Source: Chloroflexota bacterium (GTDB taxonomy: Bacteria > Chloroflexota > Anaerolineae > UBA4142 > SHND01). From it: a stretch of 64,000 nt of DNA. The notes below the pieces were generated by a model, which saw only the letters and a list, made by a program, of their open reading frames with translations, did not search any database and was not told the DNA's origin. Position 1 is the stretch's first letter; each line of letters opens with the position of its first letter. The DNA is taken from contig SHND01000071.1 of assembly GCA_004295045.1 (NCBI GenBank), forward strand, positions 153,968 through 217,967. Direction: 5' to 3'. Positions 6,637 through 15,070 of this stretch are shown piece after piece. The translations under genes and the position numbers were made by a program.

Positions 6637-9285
6637 TCAGCGTGTAAAGGTTGCAGCGAGCGCGGCATTATCCAATTCAAACGCAGCCCAATCCAGACTG
6701 TACAAACGCAAACCGACCGTATATTCTCCGCGTGGAATTTGGCGCGCGTCCACAGGAATTGGCACGTGGTGAACGCCTACATCCAAATCCACTGGCACAA
6801 ACGAGCGCGCAACCACATTGTTGGTGCTGGCAGAAAAAATTTCCGCGCTCACCGCATATTTTCCCGCGCGTTTTGTCTGCGTCCCCGCATCAATCATGAT
6901 TTGTTCGCCGTCCGCATTTATTTTGACGGTTGCATTCCGCTCCAATTTCGCATCAACCGCATTGACGGCAATGGCAGCTTCTTGTCCGCGCACAAAGTTT
7001 TGTCCTTCTGCTTGAACAAAGACAAGATACCAGCCCGCGCGCGGCGGAATGAAATCATTTCCATACAGTCCATCGTTCGCCGCGCCGTCATTGTGCTTGC
7101 CATCATCGAATAGTTCGATTTCTGATATGGTGAATGCCTCACCGAAATTCGCGGCGGGCTGCGCGATATGCGCCGTCATTTTAACATCGCGCAGTGCCTC
7201 TACGTTTGGAGGGCTTGCCATATTCACGCGGGCAAAAATGGGATATGGTTTGCCCGGTTCTTTATAATAGGGATAGGGGAATGCCTCCACATGCAGCGGC
7301 GCATCCAATTCGACGTACGTCGAAACGTCAATCGGTTTCGTTCCCGCGTCCGTTCGGTTCAAAATCATTTTCCATTCACCGACGGGCGCGTTTTTTACAA
7401 CGTAACCGCTGAAACTCGCAATGTCGGTTGACAACGACAACACGCCATCCTCATCGCGCGGCAAATCATTCGGTTCGTATTTTTTTCCGTCGGGCGCAAT
7501 GAGTGAAAAATCAATTTTACCATTCGGATAATACGCGATGAATCGCGCGGATTTGTTTTCGTCAAGCAACACCGTGCGCGTCACCGTCTCGCCCGCACGA
7601 ATTTTTTCTGTGACGACAGGCGTATGATTCGAGGTGGGCGGTTCACCCTCACCCCCTGCCCCTCTCCCATCGGGCGAGGGGAGAATTTCTGAACCAATGG
7701 GCGCGTTGTCGTTATTGCGTAACGCGTTTCGTAAATAGCGTTCCCACGTTTCGCGTGGATACAAATAACTTGTGAGATCGAACGGCACGGCTTCGGGACC
7801 CCAATCGTGCAAATCCGCGTTGACGTGTTTGTGAACATTCCGCGCATTCAAAGAGAGCGCGCTGTCAACGGAAATGAGCGCATCACTCGCGGGCATGTCG
7901 TCGAGAAAATCTAAACCCGCTTGCTGGCGCGCATCGCCAATCAATAAATCATACATCACGTTCGGATTCGGCGCGCGCGTTTGATTCACAATCTGCTGCG
8001 CGTATTCAGGCGAGAGTTCGAGCGCGGAGGGTTCATCGGGTTTTTGCAAGATCTGTTGAAACAAAATCGGTTTCCAAATTTCGACGCCCGCTTGCGGCGT
8101 CCCCAAAATAATCGCGCGGTTCACATCATTCGCGTAGAGCGACGATTCCAAATACGCGCGCGTATTCATCCCGCCCATCGAAAAACCGATGAGATTCACC
8201 TTGTCCGCGCCCGTCTCTTTTTTCACGCGCGCAATCTCATCTCGAATTATCGCCGCGTTTTGAAACAATGTATTTTTGGGCGAGACGCCGCGCGCGTAAT
8301 ACATCGGAATGCCATCGCGGTCGGCGTAACTTTTTAGAAAACGAAATTCGCTCGTTGCGAGCGTGTCATCGCCCGCGACGGTCCAGCCGTGAACTAGCAC
8401 AACTGGAATCGGGGTTGGCGGATTCGGCGCGTTGCCTTGATGAACCATAAAAATTCCGCGCGGTGTACTGAGCCAATAACGTGCTTGGTAATCTTTGCCG
8501 AACGCGGTGATTTGTCCCTCTTGTAAATTTGCCGCGTTCGATGCGTTTGAAATTTCGTCCGCGCTATCATTCGCAACCCAATCATCGTTTTGCAAAACAA
8601 AGCGTTCGCCGTGAGTGGTCGTTAAATACCATTCGCCATCGAACGCGTCAATGCGCTGCACGTTGCCATCACCGACGTTTTTGTCTTGAATCCAATTTGC
8701 GCCATCGAAACGAAAAACGCCGTTCGCTGTGCCTACCCACGGCGCGCTGTCAAAATCCAACGCGATGGTTGTAACCTCGCGTTCGGGAAATTCGAATTGC
8801 GTCCATTCGTTTTGCGCGACATCATAACGCGCAATCCCGTTGTCGAGTGTGCCGACCCAAACGCGATTTTCGGGATCAATTGCCAGCGCGGTAATAAAGT
8901 TACTTGGAATTTCGGAATTCTCGATATCGTATGTCGTGAGCGTTTTTGAAACGGGGTCGAGAACCGAAACGCCGCCGCTTTGTGTGCCGAACCAGATTTT
9001 TCCATCGGGCGCGATGGCGATGGCGGTAATCCAACTGTCGCCCAAACCGTGCGCGCGCGTATAACTGACCCAACTCGCGTCGGAAATGTGCGTCGCGCCT
9101 TCCGTCGTGCCAACCCACGCGCTGCCGTTCGGCTCGAACGCGATGGCGGTGATGTAATCGCCCGCGAGTCCGTCACGCGTGGTGAAAATCTTGTATCGAG
9201 TTGCTTGCGCGGCGGAAGGAGAAGTGGTCGAGAGAAACGCGGCGAGCAAGAGGAATAGAACAAAAGCGAAACGTTGAGCAAACAT
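6637..9285 (-). CDS. secreted beta-propeller / alpha-beta hydrolase (lipase-like) fusion
   Basis: An 882-residue exported protein. Residues 1-26 are a signal peptide. Residues 27-290 are a seven-blade-type propeller of two-component-regulator sensor repeats (AIAIAPDGKIWFGTQSGGV, ALAIDPENRVWVGTLDNGI). Residues 295-510 are a lipase-like alpha/beta hydrolase with oxyanion segment VVLVHGW and nucleophile elbow GFSMGG; ADLHDWGPE may carry the catalytic His. The C-terminal 330 residues are beta-rich with Ig-like character. A proline/glycine insert near residues 533-548 (LPSPDGRGAGGEG) is encoded by a REP-like palindrome. Sensor propellers normally precede histidine kinases, so a lipase partner is unusual. 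The substrate is unknown. Confidence 0.75.
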   Translation of the reverse strand: MFAQRFAFVLFLLLAAFLSTTSPSAAQATRYKIFTTRDGLAGDYITAIAFEPNGSAWVGTTEGATHISDASWVSYTRAHGLGDSWITAIAIAPDGKIWFGTQSGGVSVLDPVSKTLTTYDIENSEIPSNFITALAIDPENRVWVGTLDNGIARYDVAQNEWTQFEFPEREVTTIALDFDSAPWVGTANGVFRFDGANWIQDKNVGDGNVQRIDAFDGEWYLTTTHGERFVLQNDDWVANDSADEISNASNAANLQEGQITAFGKDYQARYWLSTPRGIFMVHQGNAPNPPTPIPVVLVHGWTVAGDDTLATSEFRFLKSYADRDGIPMYYARGVSPKNTLFQNAAIIRDEIARVKKETGADKVNLIGFSMGGMNTRAYLESSLYANDVNRAIILGTPQAGVEIWKPILFQQILQKPDEPSALELSPEYAQQIVNQTRAPNPNVMYDLLIGDARQQAGLDFLDDMPASDALISVDSALSLNARNVHKHVNADLHDWGPEAVPFDLTSYLYPRETWERYLRNALRNNDNAPIGSEILPSPDGRGAGGEGEPPTSNHTPVVTEKIRAGETVTRTVLLDENKSARFIAYYPNGKIDFSLIAPDGKKYEPNDLPRDEDGVLSLSTDIASFSGYVVKNAPVGEWKMILNRTDAGTKPIDVSTYVELDAPLHVEAFPYPYYKEPGKPYPIFARVNMASPPNVEALRDVKMTAHIAQPAANFGEAFTISEIELFDDGKHNDGAANDGLYGNDFIPPRAGWYLVFVQAEGQNFVRGQEAAIAVNAVDAKLERNATVKINADGEQIMIDAGTQTKRAGKYAVSAEIFSASTNNVVARSFVPVDLDVGVHHVPIPVDARQIPRGEYTVGLRLYSLDWAAFELDNAALAATFTR
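7644..7684. repeat. REP-like palindromic element, copy 1 (inside CDS)
   Basis: A C-rich lead followed by a palindrome (CCCCTCTCCC-ATC-GGGCGAGGGG). It is read in frame as LPSPDGRGAGGEG in the lipase gene. The same element recurs at 21040-21083 and 21313-21355. Confidence 0.75.
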
Positions 9286-9368
9286 CCGTCAATTTGGGAA
9301 AATCATTTGAGTAAAGCGCAAGGAGTGTAGCACACTCAAAAGGCGCGCACGTTAAAACAAGTTTAGAA

Positions 9369-10154
9369 TTACGGTTTGAGCGCGCGGGTCGCCAAATACG
9401 TTGGCATGTATTCGCTCAACGCGACGTCGCGATGAAAATCTTCGTACAGCGCGACGATGTGAAAACCCGCGTCCATTTGCCCGCCAAGTTGGTCGGTGAG
9501 CGAATGACTGTATTCGAGCGGAACGCCTTCGGCAATCAATTTTTCCAATTCCTCTTTTGGCAAATGTTCAACATCCGAGTACGGCAATTTGTATTTCACC
9601 GTCAGCGGTTCTTTGCCGTCCAACGCGTCGTACGAAAACAAGTACATCGCGGGATTCATAAAACCGGCGAGCAAAATTCCGCCGTGACGCAGCACGCGAA
9701 ACGCTTCTTGATAAATGGGGCGCACTTGCGGAATGAACAAATTGGAAACGGGATGAAATACGAGGTCGAACGATTCATCGGCGAGCATGGACAAATCGCG
9801 CGCATCGCCCTCGATAGTGATGATTTCTAAACCTTCGCGTTCCGCGACAAGGCGGTCTTGCGCGAGTTGGCGCGGCGAATTGTCCAATACAGTAACGCGC
9901 GCGCCTGCCGCCGCAAAGGTTGGCGCTTGCTGTCCGCCGCCCGATGCGAGACACAAAATATCCAATCCGCGAATGTCAGATTGTTCGCGCACTACAAACC
10001 ATTCACGCGGCACAATTTTCTGTTCGGTGAGCAAAACGCCCCACTCGCCGCGCCGCGCGTTGGCAATCACCTCCGGCGAAACGGGCTGCGTCCAGACGTT
10101 CCCGCCTTGCACTTGCTTGTCCCACGCGTCGCGGTTGTAGTCTCGAATGTCCAA
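9369..10154 (-). CDS. class I SAM-dependent methyltransferase
   Basis: A 261-residue methyltransferase. The SAM-binding motif I is LDILCLASGGGQQ at about residues 63-75, followed by the acidic end of strand 2 (VTVLDNSP), the GDARDL motif and motif IV (DLVFHPVSNLF). It is cytoplasmic, with no membrane segments. It is the last gene of the minus-strand run that starts at the trp promoter, 21 bases after the ParB-fold gene. The substrate is not evident. Its place in the run could be chance, since no tryptophan-pathway step needs a methyltransferase. Confidence 0.75.
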   Translation of the reverse strand: MDIRDYNRDAWDKQVQGGNVWTQPVSPEVIANARRGEWGVLLTEQKIVPREWFVVREQSDIRGLDILCLASGGGQQAPTFAAAGARVTVLDNSPRQLAQDRLVAEREGLEIITIEGDARDLSMLADESFDLVFHPVSNLFIPQVRPIYQEAFRVLRHGGILLAGFMNPAMYLFSYDALDGKEPLTVKYKLPYSDVEHLPKEELEKLIAEGVPLEYSHSLTDQLGGQMDAGFHIVALYEDFHRDVALSEYMPTYLATRALKP

Positions 10155-10175
10155 TCTCGAATCTCCAGTCTCTTT

Positions 10176-11012
10176 TTACTCATCAAACAAAAACACCGGT
10201 TCTTGATAATAGCGCACGTTGCGATTTTTGATTTTTTCTTGGAGCCACGCGTCGAGCCACGTATTTTTTTCCGCTAACGATTTCTGTTGTTCCAAAATAT
10301 CCAGCGGCAAATTCACGCGCAGCGCGCGTCCGGGGATGATATGACGCGTGATGCCCATCGGCACGCGCGCGCCGCTCAATGCGAGTTGAATAATTTCGTC
10401 GGGCTTGTACTTGGGAAAGACCATCACCGCTGCGAGCCGTTTCGGGTCGGCGACGAGTTGTTCGAGATTCGTCGAGGAGACGCGATACAATTCCACTTTG
10501 GCTTCGTACGAACGCACCACCTCATTCAGCGCTTTCGCTTGTTCGGCAAGATTGTCGCTGCAGCGCAAGCCGACGGAACGTCCATCGGTGAATTTGAGGT
10601 ACGCGAGAATCTTGCGCTCCTCCAATTCGCGCTGGGCTTGCGCCTCATCCATCTCAACCATCGAAACACAACTCACCTCATCGAGTTCGCGGCGCAATCC
10701 GCTCGGCGTAATGTCCAGCAAAAGGTGATGCCATGAATCCAATTTCACTTGCGGCGAATGATAATCTACGATCTGAACAAGAATGTCGGGAATGTTCAAC
10801 GCGCGTAACGCGCTCGTGCGCGACGCGCCATCGAGCACAATGTAACGCGGCGCGCCATTGTCATTCACCTGCGCCACCATCGGCGGATTTTTCAAGACGC
10901 GTTCGTCGCGCAAACGCTGGGTCAATTTATCCACGCGCTTGTATTCGATTTCTTCGTGCAATAAAACGTTTTGTAAGGCAACAATTTCGAGGACGAGTTC
11001 GGATGCTTCCAT
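10176..11012 (-). CDS. ParB/Srx-fold protein (SbnI/SerK-like)
   Basis: A 278-residue protein with an N-terminal ParB-like nuclease domain. KRVDKLTQRLRDERVLKNPP and IVLDGASRTSALRAL match the ParB N-terminal pattern in which the signature binds nucleotide. Members outside plasmid partition include the free-serine kinases SbnI and SerK, and this protein lacks a partition-type HTH domain and a ParA partner. The frame is open upstream to 11108, but those residues come from a repetitive spacer; the ATG at 11012 fits. A serine-kinase-like role beside tryptophan synthase, which consumes serine, is attractive but only inference. Confidence 0.55.
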   Translation of the reverse strand: MEASELVLEIVALQNVLLHEEIEYKRVDKLTQRLRDERVLKNPPMVAQVNDNGAPRYIVLDGASRTSALRALNIPDILVQIVDYHSPQVKLDSWHHLLLDITPSGLRRELDEVSCVSMVEMDEAQAQRELEERKILAYLKFTDGRSVGLRCSDNLAEQAKALNEVVRSYEAKVELYRVSSTNLEQLVADPKRLAAVMVFPKYKPDEIIQLALSGARVPMGITRHIIPGRALRVNLPLDILEQQKSLAEKNTWLDAWLQEKIKNRNVRYYQEPVFLFDE

Positions 11013-11028
11013 GAAATTCAGTATAAGG

Positions 11029-11163
11029 GGAAACAAGAAAACAAGAAAACAGGGAAATAAGAAATCGGGTAAGCAAGGAAACAAGGAAACAAGAAAACAG
11101 GTAGACAAGTTTCCTCTATCTACCTGCCTACCTGTTTCCCTGACTACCTGTCTACCTGTCCAC
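11029..11163. repeat. short-word inverted-repeat spacer, family GGAAACAGG, copy 1
   Basis: The left half is a degenerate purine-rich tandem of AAGAAAACAGG-like words, the right half a pyrimidine-rich tandem of CTACCTGTTTCC-like words. The halves can pair as a long imperfect hairpin. It separates the ParB-fold gene from the alkyltransferase-like gene. A second copy is at 19685-19816. Confidence 0.7.
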
Positions 11164-11169
11164 CCGCAC

Positions 11170-11565
11170 TCAAAACAAACTCAACTGCTCGCCGTCATCC
11201 CTTTTTTCTTTTTTCTCTTTTGCCAAAGGCGGCGGTTGTTTATAGCCGTTCGCTTCCAACCATTTCGCATCGGGAGTCCAACCCACGTCTGCAAAATCAA
11301 CGCGCCCGTTTTCGTCAAAGACAACGCCCTCTTCTTCCAATAACGCGCGCTGTTTTGAACCGGTCGCGCCGCCAAGCGAAATGGTCCCGCGCGAATTGAT
11401 GACGCGCTGCCATGGCACATCGTCGGGACACGCGTTCATCGCATCGCCGACACTACGCATGTCGCTCAATCCCACCATCGCGCCGAGTTGCCCGTACGTC
11501 GTCACCTTGCCGTGCGGAATTGCGCGTGCGAGGGCGTAGATTTTTTCAAAGAGAGGGTTGGTCAC
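11170..11565 (-). CDS. alkyltransferase-like protein (ATL), MGMT family
   Basis: About 131 residues of the MGMT C-terminal DNA-binding domain: FEKIYALARAIPHGKVTTYG is the wing-helix start. The active site PCHR of true O6-alkylguanine transferases is replaced by PWQRVINSRG. That Cys-to-Trp change defines ATL proteins, which bind alkylated guanine and recruit nucleotide excision repair instead of removing the alkyl group. The frame opens at 11601, but the first residues come from a repetitive spacer, so the GTG at 11565 is preferred; neither has a clear ribosome site. The C-terminus carries a charged tail (KEKKEKRDDGEQ). Confidence 0.8.
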   Translation of the reverse strand: MTNPLFEKIYALARAIPHGKVTTYGQLGAMVGLSDMRSVGDAMNACPDDVPWQRVINSRGTISLGGATGSKQRALLEEEGVVFDENGRVDFADVGWTPDAKWLEANGYKQPPPLAKEKKEKRDDGEQLSLF

Positions 11566-11570
11566 CGCCA

Positions 11571-11638
11571 ATGGCTGATGGCAGATGGCAGATAGTTGCA
11601 ATTTTGGCTATCTGCTATTTGCCATTCGCTATCCGCTA
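11571..11638. repeat. short-word inverted-repeat spacer, family GGCAGATAG
   Basis: ATGGCAGATGGCAGATAG and CTATCTGCTATTTGCCAT form the arms of a hairpin around an AT-rich loop. It lies between trpB2 and the ATL gene; the trpB2 stop codon sits at its edge. Confidence 0.6.
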
Positions 11639-13018
11639 GCTCGCCATCTCCACCTTCGGCAGCATCGAGATCGCCTTTTCCACTTCTTCTTTCGGATATT
11701 CGAAATCTTGCAACTGTCCGCGCATGTACGCTTCGTACCCCGCGAGGTCGAAATGCCCGTGACCGCACAGATTGAACAGAATCGTTTTCTTTTCGCCTTG
11801 CTCTTTTGCCTTTAACGCCTCTTGAATCACCACGCGAATCGCGTGCCCCGGTTCGGGCGCGGGGAGAATCCCTTCTTCGCGCGCAAACAGCACGTTCGAT
11901 TCAAAGACCGCGTTTTGCGGAACGGCGACGGCTTCAATCAATCCCTCGTCGTACAATTTGCAAACGATGGGCGCCATGCCGTGATAACGCAAACCGCCCG
12001 CGTGAATCGGCGCGGGGATGAACGACGAACCGAGCGTGTACATTTTCACGAGAGGAATAATTTGCCCCGTGTCGCCGAAATCGTATGTGTACACCCCTTT
12101 CGTCAACGAAGGCGCAGCGGTGGGTTCAGCGGCGATGATGCGCGTATTCTTGCCGCTTTTCATTTTCTCGCGCACGAATGGCAGTGCGATACCCGCAAAG
12201 TTCGAGCCGCCGCCCGCGCAGCCGACGACGATGTCGGGATACTCGTCCGCCATTTCCATTTGTCTGAGCGCTTCTTGCCCGATGATGGTTTGGTGCATCA
12301 AGACATGATTCAACACCGAGCCGAGCGAATATTTTGTGTCGTCGCGCGGCGCGGCATCCGCAACTGCTTCGCTGATCGCGAGTCCGAGCGAGCCGGTGTG
12401 TTCGGGGTCTTGGGCGAGAAATTTTTGTCCGATGGGCGTGTCCATCGAAGGCGAAGAAACAACTTGCGCGTCGTACGTTTCCATCAAAATGCGGCGGTAC
12501 GGTTTTTGACGATACGAAATCGCGACCATGTACACTTTACATTCGATGTCGTACAGTTTGCACGCGAACGAAAGCGCGCTGCCCCATTGTCCCGCGCCCG
12601 TTTCGGTGGTGATGCGTTTCGTGCCTGCTTGTTTGTTGTAATACGCTTGCGGCACGGCGGTATTCGGTTTGTGCGAACCCGATGGCGAAACGCCTTCGTA
12701 TTTGAAATAAATGTGCGCGGGCGTGTCCAACGCTTTCTCCAAACGTCGCGCGCGAATCAACGGCGTTGGACGCCACAATTTGTATTTTTCGTACACATCT
12801 TCGGGAATGTCCACGTAATCCGTCGCGTACGGACCGACGCCGACCTCTTGCATAATCAATTCCATCGGAAAGATCGGCGCGAAATCTTCGGGACCCACCG
12901 GCTTGCCTGTCCCCGGGTTGATGACGGGCGGCAGAGGCGTCGCAAAATCATTTTGAATGTTGTACCACTGCTTGGGCATTTCGCTTTCTTGCAAAAGATA
13001 TTTTGTTTGGTCGGACAT
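11636..13018 (-). CDS. trpB2: tryptophan synthase beta chain, TrpB2 type
   Basis: A 460-residue PLP enzyme that makes L-tryptophan from indole and serine. It belongs to the TrpB2 branch: about 60 residues longer than TrpB1, with the extended N-terminus (MPKQWYNIQNDF, PPVINPGTGKPVGPEDFAPI) typical of that branch. The Schiff-base Lys is in SPSGSHKPNTA, and the phosphate-binding loop is GCAGGGSNF. The RBS GAGGAGG lies just before the ATG. A standard trpB is also present four genes up the same operon. TrpB2 proteins generally bind TrpA poorly or not at all and are thought to salvage indole. Confidence 0.92.
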   Translation of the reverse strand: MSDQTKYLLQESEMPKQWYNIQNDFATPLPPVINPGTGKPVGPEDFAPIFPMELIMQEVGVGPYATDYVDIPEDVYEKYKLWRPTPLIRARRLEKALDTPAHIYFKYEGVSPSGSHKPNTAVPQAYYNKQAGTKRITTETGAGQWGSALSFACKLYDIECKVYMVAISYRQKPYRRILMETYDAQVVSSPSMDTPIGQKFLAQDPEHTGSLGLAISEAVADAAPRDDTKYSLGSVLNHVLMHQTIIGQEALRQMEMADEYPDIVVGCAGGGSNFAGIALPFVREKMKSGKNTRIIAAEPTAAPSLTKGVYTYDFGDTGQIIPLVKMYTLGSSFIPAPIHAGGLRYHGMAPIVCKLYDEGLIEAVAVPQNAVFESNVLFAREEGILPAPEPGHAIRVVIQEALKAKEQGEKKTILFNLCGHGHFDLAGYEAYMRGQLQDFEYPKEEVEKAISMLPKVEMAS

Positions 13019-13026
13019 GATTCCCT

Positions 13027-13132
13027 CCTCTGGGATGTTCGCGCATCGCGTATCGCGTATCGCAAATCACAAATCGAAAATCGCCTGACACATTACCGAA
13101 CCATCAAACTACCGAACTACCGCACTTTCGCA
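13027..13132. repeat. short-word spacer between trpS and trpB2
   Basis: Successive degenerate words (GCGTATCGCGTATCGC, AATCACAAATCGAAAATCG, CCGAACTACCGCACT) fill the gap. I see no strong self-pairing here. Confidence 0.45.
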
Positions 13133-14134
13133 CTATACAACAAATCCCACATTCAACTTGGCTTTTCGCAGCGTCGGCGCGGCGCGCGTGGCTGCTTGTT
13201 CGGCAGCGCGTTGTAGAATTCCATCGAGCGCGTTCGGATCTTGCATCAACGCGTTGTAGCGTTCTTGAATCGGCTTGAGCGTTTCAATAATCACATCCGC
13301 GACCTCGCGTTTCAATTGTCCGTACAATTTCCCTTGAAAATGTTTTTCAATTTCCGTTTGTGTTTGTCCGGTCAATACTTGATAAACTGTGAGCAAATTA
13401 TTCACGCCTGCCTTGCCCGGCTCATTACTGAAAACAATCTCTTTGCCCGAATCCGTCGTTGCGCGTTTCAACACCGCCCACACTTGGTCGGGCGAATCGA
13501 GCAGACCGACCGCGTGATGTTTTTGGTCGCTCGCGATGCTCTTGGACATTTTCACCGTCGGGTCGTCAAAGCCCATGATGCGCGCGCCAACTTTTGGAAT
13601 CGTGCCTTCGGGCAACACAAACGTTTCGCCGTACAGTGTATTAAAGCGCTGCGCGACATCGCGCGTCAATTCGATATGCTGCTTTTGGTCTTCGCCCACC
13701 GGCACGCAATCGGCTTGATACAACAGAATATCGGCTGCCATCAACACGGGATAATCCAACAATCCTGTACTGACACTTTCCAATTTCGCGGACTTGTCTT
13801 TGTACTGCGTCATGCGCTCGAGCCAACCAATCGGCGTGACACAATTCAAAATCCACGCGAGTTCCGCGTGGGCTGGCACATGCGATTGCACAAACAACAA
13901 ACTTTTTTGCGGGTCAATCCCGCACGCCAACAACACAGCCGCCGCTTGTCGAATTTTTCCGCGCAGCACGTTCGGGTCTTGATACAGCGTAATCGCGTGC
14001 AAATCAACGATACAAAAAATATTGTCGTACAAATCTTGTTCGGCGACCCAGCGTTTCACCGCGCCGATATAATTGCCGATGTGAAAATCGCCGGTAGGTT
14101 GAATCCCTGAAAAGACAATTTTTCTTGTTGTCAT
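13133..14134 (-). CDS. trpS: tryptophanyl-tRNA synthetase
   Basis: A 333-residue class I synthetase that charges tRNA-Trp. Signatures: HIGH-like GDFHIGNY near the N-terminus, and KMSKS in DPTVKMSKSIASD. The frame is open upstream to 14359, but the ATG at 14134 follows GGAG at a good spacing and gives the normal length. It is translated from the trp operon, so the T-box couples its expression, and that of the pathway, to uncharged tRNA-Trp. Confidence 0.95.
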   Translation of the reverse strand: MTTRKIVFSGIQPTGDFHIGNYIGAVKRWVAEQDLYDNIFCIVDLHAITLYQDPNVLRGKIRQAAAVLLACGIDPQKSLLFVQSHVPAHAELAWILNCVTPIGWLERMTQYKDKSAKLESVSTGLLDYPVLMAADILLYQADCVPVGEDQKQHIELTRDVAQRFNTLYGETFVLPEGTIPKVGARIMGFDDPTVKMSKSIASDQKHHAVGLLDSPDQVWAVLKRATTDSGKEIVFSNEPGKAGVNNLLTVYQVLTGQTQTEIEKHFQGKLYGQLKREVADVIIETLKPIQERYNALMQDPNALDGILQRAAEQAATRAAPTLRKAKLNVGFVV

Positions 14135-14195
14135 AAAAAATCTCCATGCGGAACGAATTGAATTAAAAAAAGCAAAGCAATGGACTGATTCAAAG

Positions 14196-14981
14196 TTATC
14201 GGACTGCCGCTGCCAACTCTTGAATGAACGCGCGCGCGTTTTTCGCCGCGTTCGACGCCTCCCCAAATTTTGCCACGAGCGCGCTGCCCACGATGACGCC
14301 ATCCGCGAATTGCGCCACGCGCCGCGCGTGTTCCGCGCTCGAGATGCCAAACCCAACACACAAGGGTTTGTCCGTTACTGCGCGCGTGCGCGTAACAAAA
14401 TCTTCTAACCCTTCCGCCAATCCATTTCGCGCACCCGTAACCCCCGTGAGCGAAACGAGATACAAAAAGCCGCGCGTCGCTTTGGTAATTTTCTTCAAGC
14501 GTTCCTCGCTGCTCGTCGGTGCGGCGAGAAAAACGACATGCAAATCTTGAGAGTGTGCGGCGTTCTGCAATTCTTCCGCCTCTTCCATCGGCAAATCGGG
14601 AACAATCACGCCGTCCGCGCCCGCTTCAAACGCATCGCGCGCAAATTTTTTCAAATCGTATTGCAAAAGCGGATTGTAATAGCCCATCAGCACAAGCGGA
14701 ATTGTAACACCATTCGCGCGCGCATCTTGCACCATCTCTAAACATTTTTTGAGCGTCATGCCATTCTGTAACGCCACCTGCGTCGCGTGTTGAACCACGG
14801 GCCCATCCGCGAGCGGGTCGCTGAACGGAATCCCCAACTCTAAAACATCCGCGCCCGCCTCTTGCGCCACGCGAATCAACTCGCGCGAAATGTTGATACT
14901 CGGATACCCCAACGGCAAGTACGGCATCAATGCCGCGCGTTTATTTTTTAATTCTCTGAACGTTTCGTCAATGCGATTCAT
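14196..14981 (-). CDS. trpA: tryptophan synthase alpha chain
   Basis: A 261-residue TIM-barrel enzyme that cleaves indole-3-glycerol phosphate to indole and glyceraldehyde-3-phosphate. The catalytic Glu lies in DVLELGIPFSDPLADGP, with the partner Asp in DPLADG; the phosphate-binding end is VGFGISSAEHAR followed by GVIVGSALV. It follows trpB in the order trpB-trpA and would work with that trpB as the alpha2beta2 complex. Confidence 0.95.
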   Translation of the reverse strand: MNRIDETFRELKNKRAALMPYLPLGYPSINISRELIRVAQEAGADVLELGIPFSDPLADGPVVQHATQVALQNGMTLKKCLEMVQDARANGVTIPLVLMGYYNPLLQYDLKKFARDAFEAGADGVIVPDLPMEEAEELQNAAHSQDLHVVFLAAPTSSEERLKKITKATRGFLYLVSLTGVTGARNGLAEGLEDFVTRTRAVTDKPLCVGFGISSAEHARRVAQFADGVIVGSALVAKFGEASNAAKNARAFIQELAAAVR

Positions 14982-14989
14982 GTGGATTC

Positions 14990-15070
14990 ATGATTTTTGA
15001 TTTGTGACTTGTGATTTTCAGCCATACTACGCGCGCCAAAATCATAAATCCGAAATCATAAATCAGAAAT
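14990..15070. repeat. short-word inverted-repeat spacer, family GATTTGTGATTT
   Basis: ATGATTTTTGATTTGTGACT with its continuation forms the left arm, and AAAATCATAAATCCGAAATC with its continuation forms the right arm. The trpB stop codon and its last codons lie inside the right arm. Words of the same family occur at 51811-51850. Confidence 0.65.

Noticed and set aside
10176..11012. ParB-like protein as a plasmid or chromosome partition gene
   Set aside because: There is no ParA, no parS-like repeats and no partition HTH; the neighbours are metabolic.
11013..11108. Upstream extension of the ParB-fold frame (Phe/Leu/Pro-rich)
   Set aside because: It is translated spacer repeat that imitates a membrane signal; the family-like start is at 11012.
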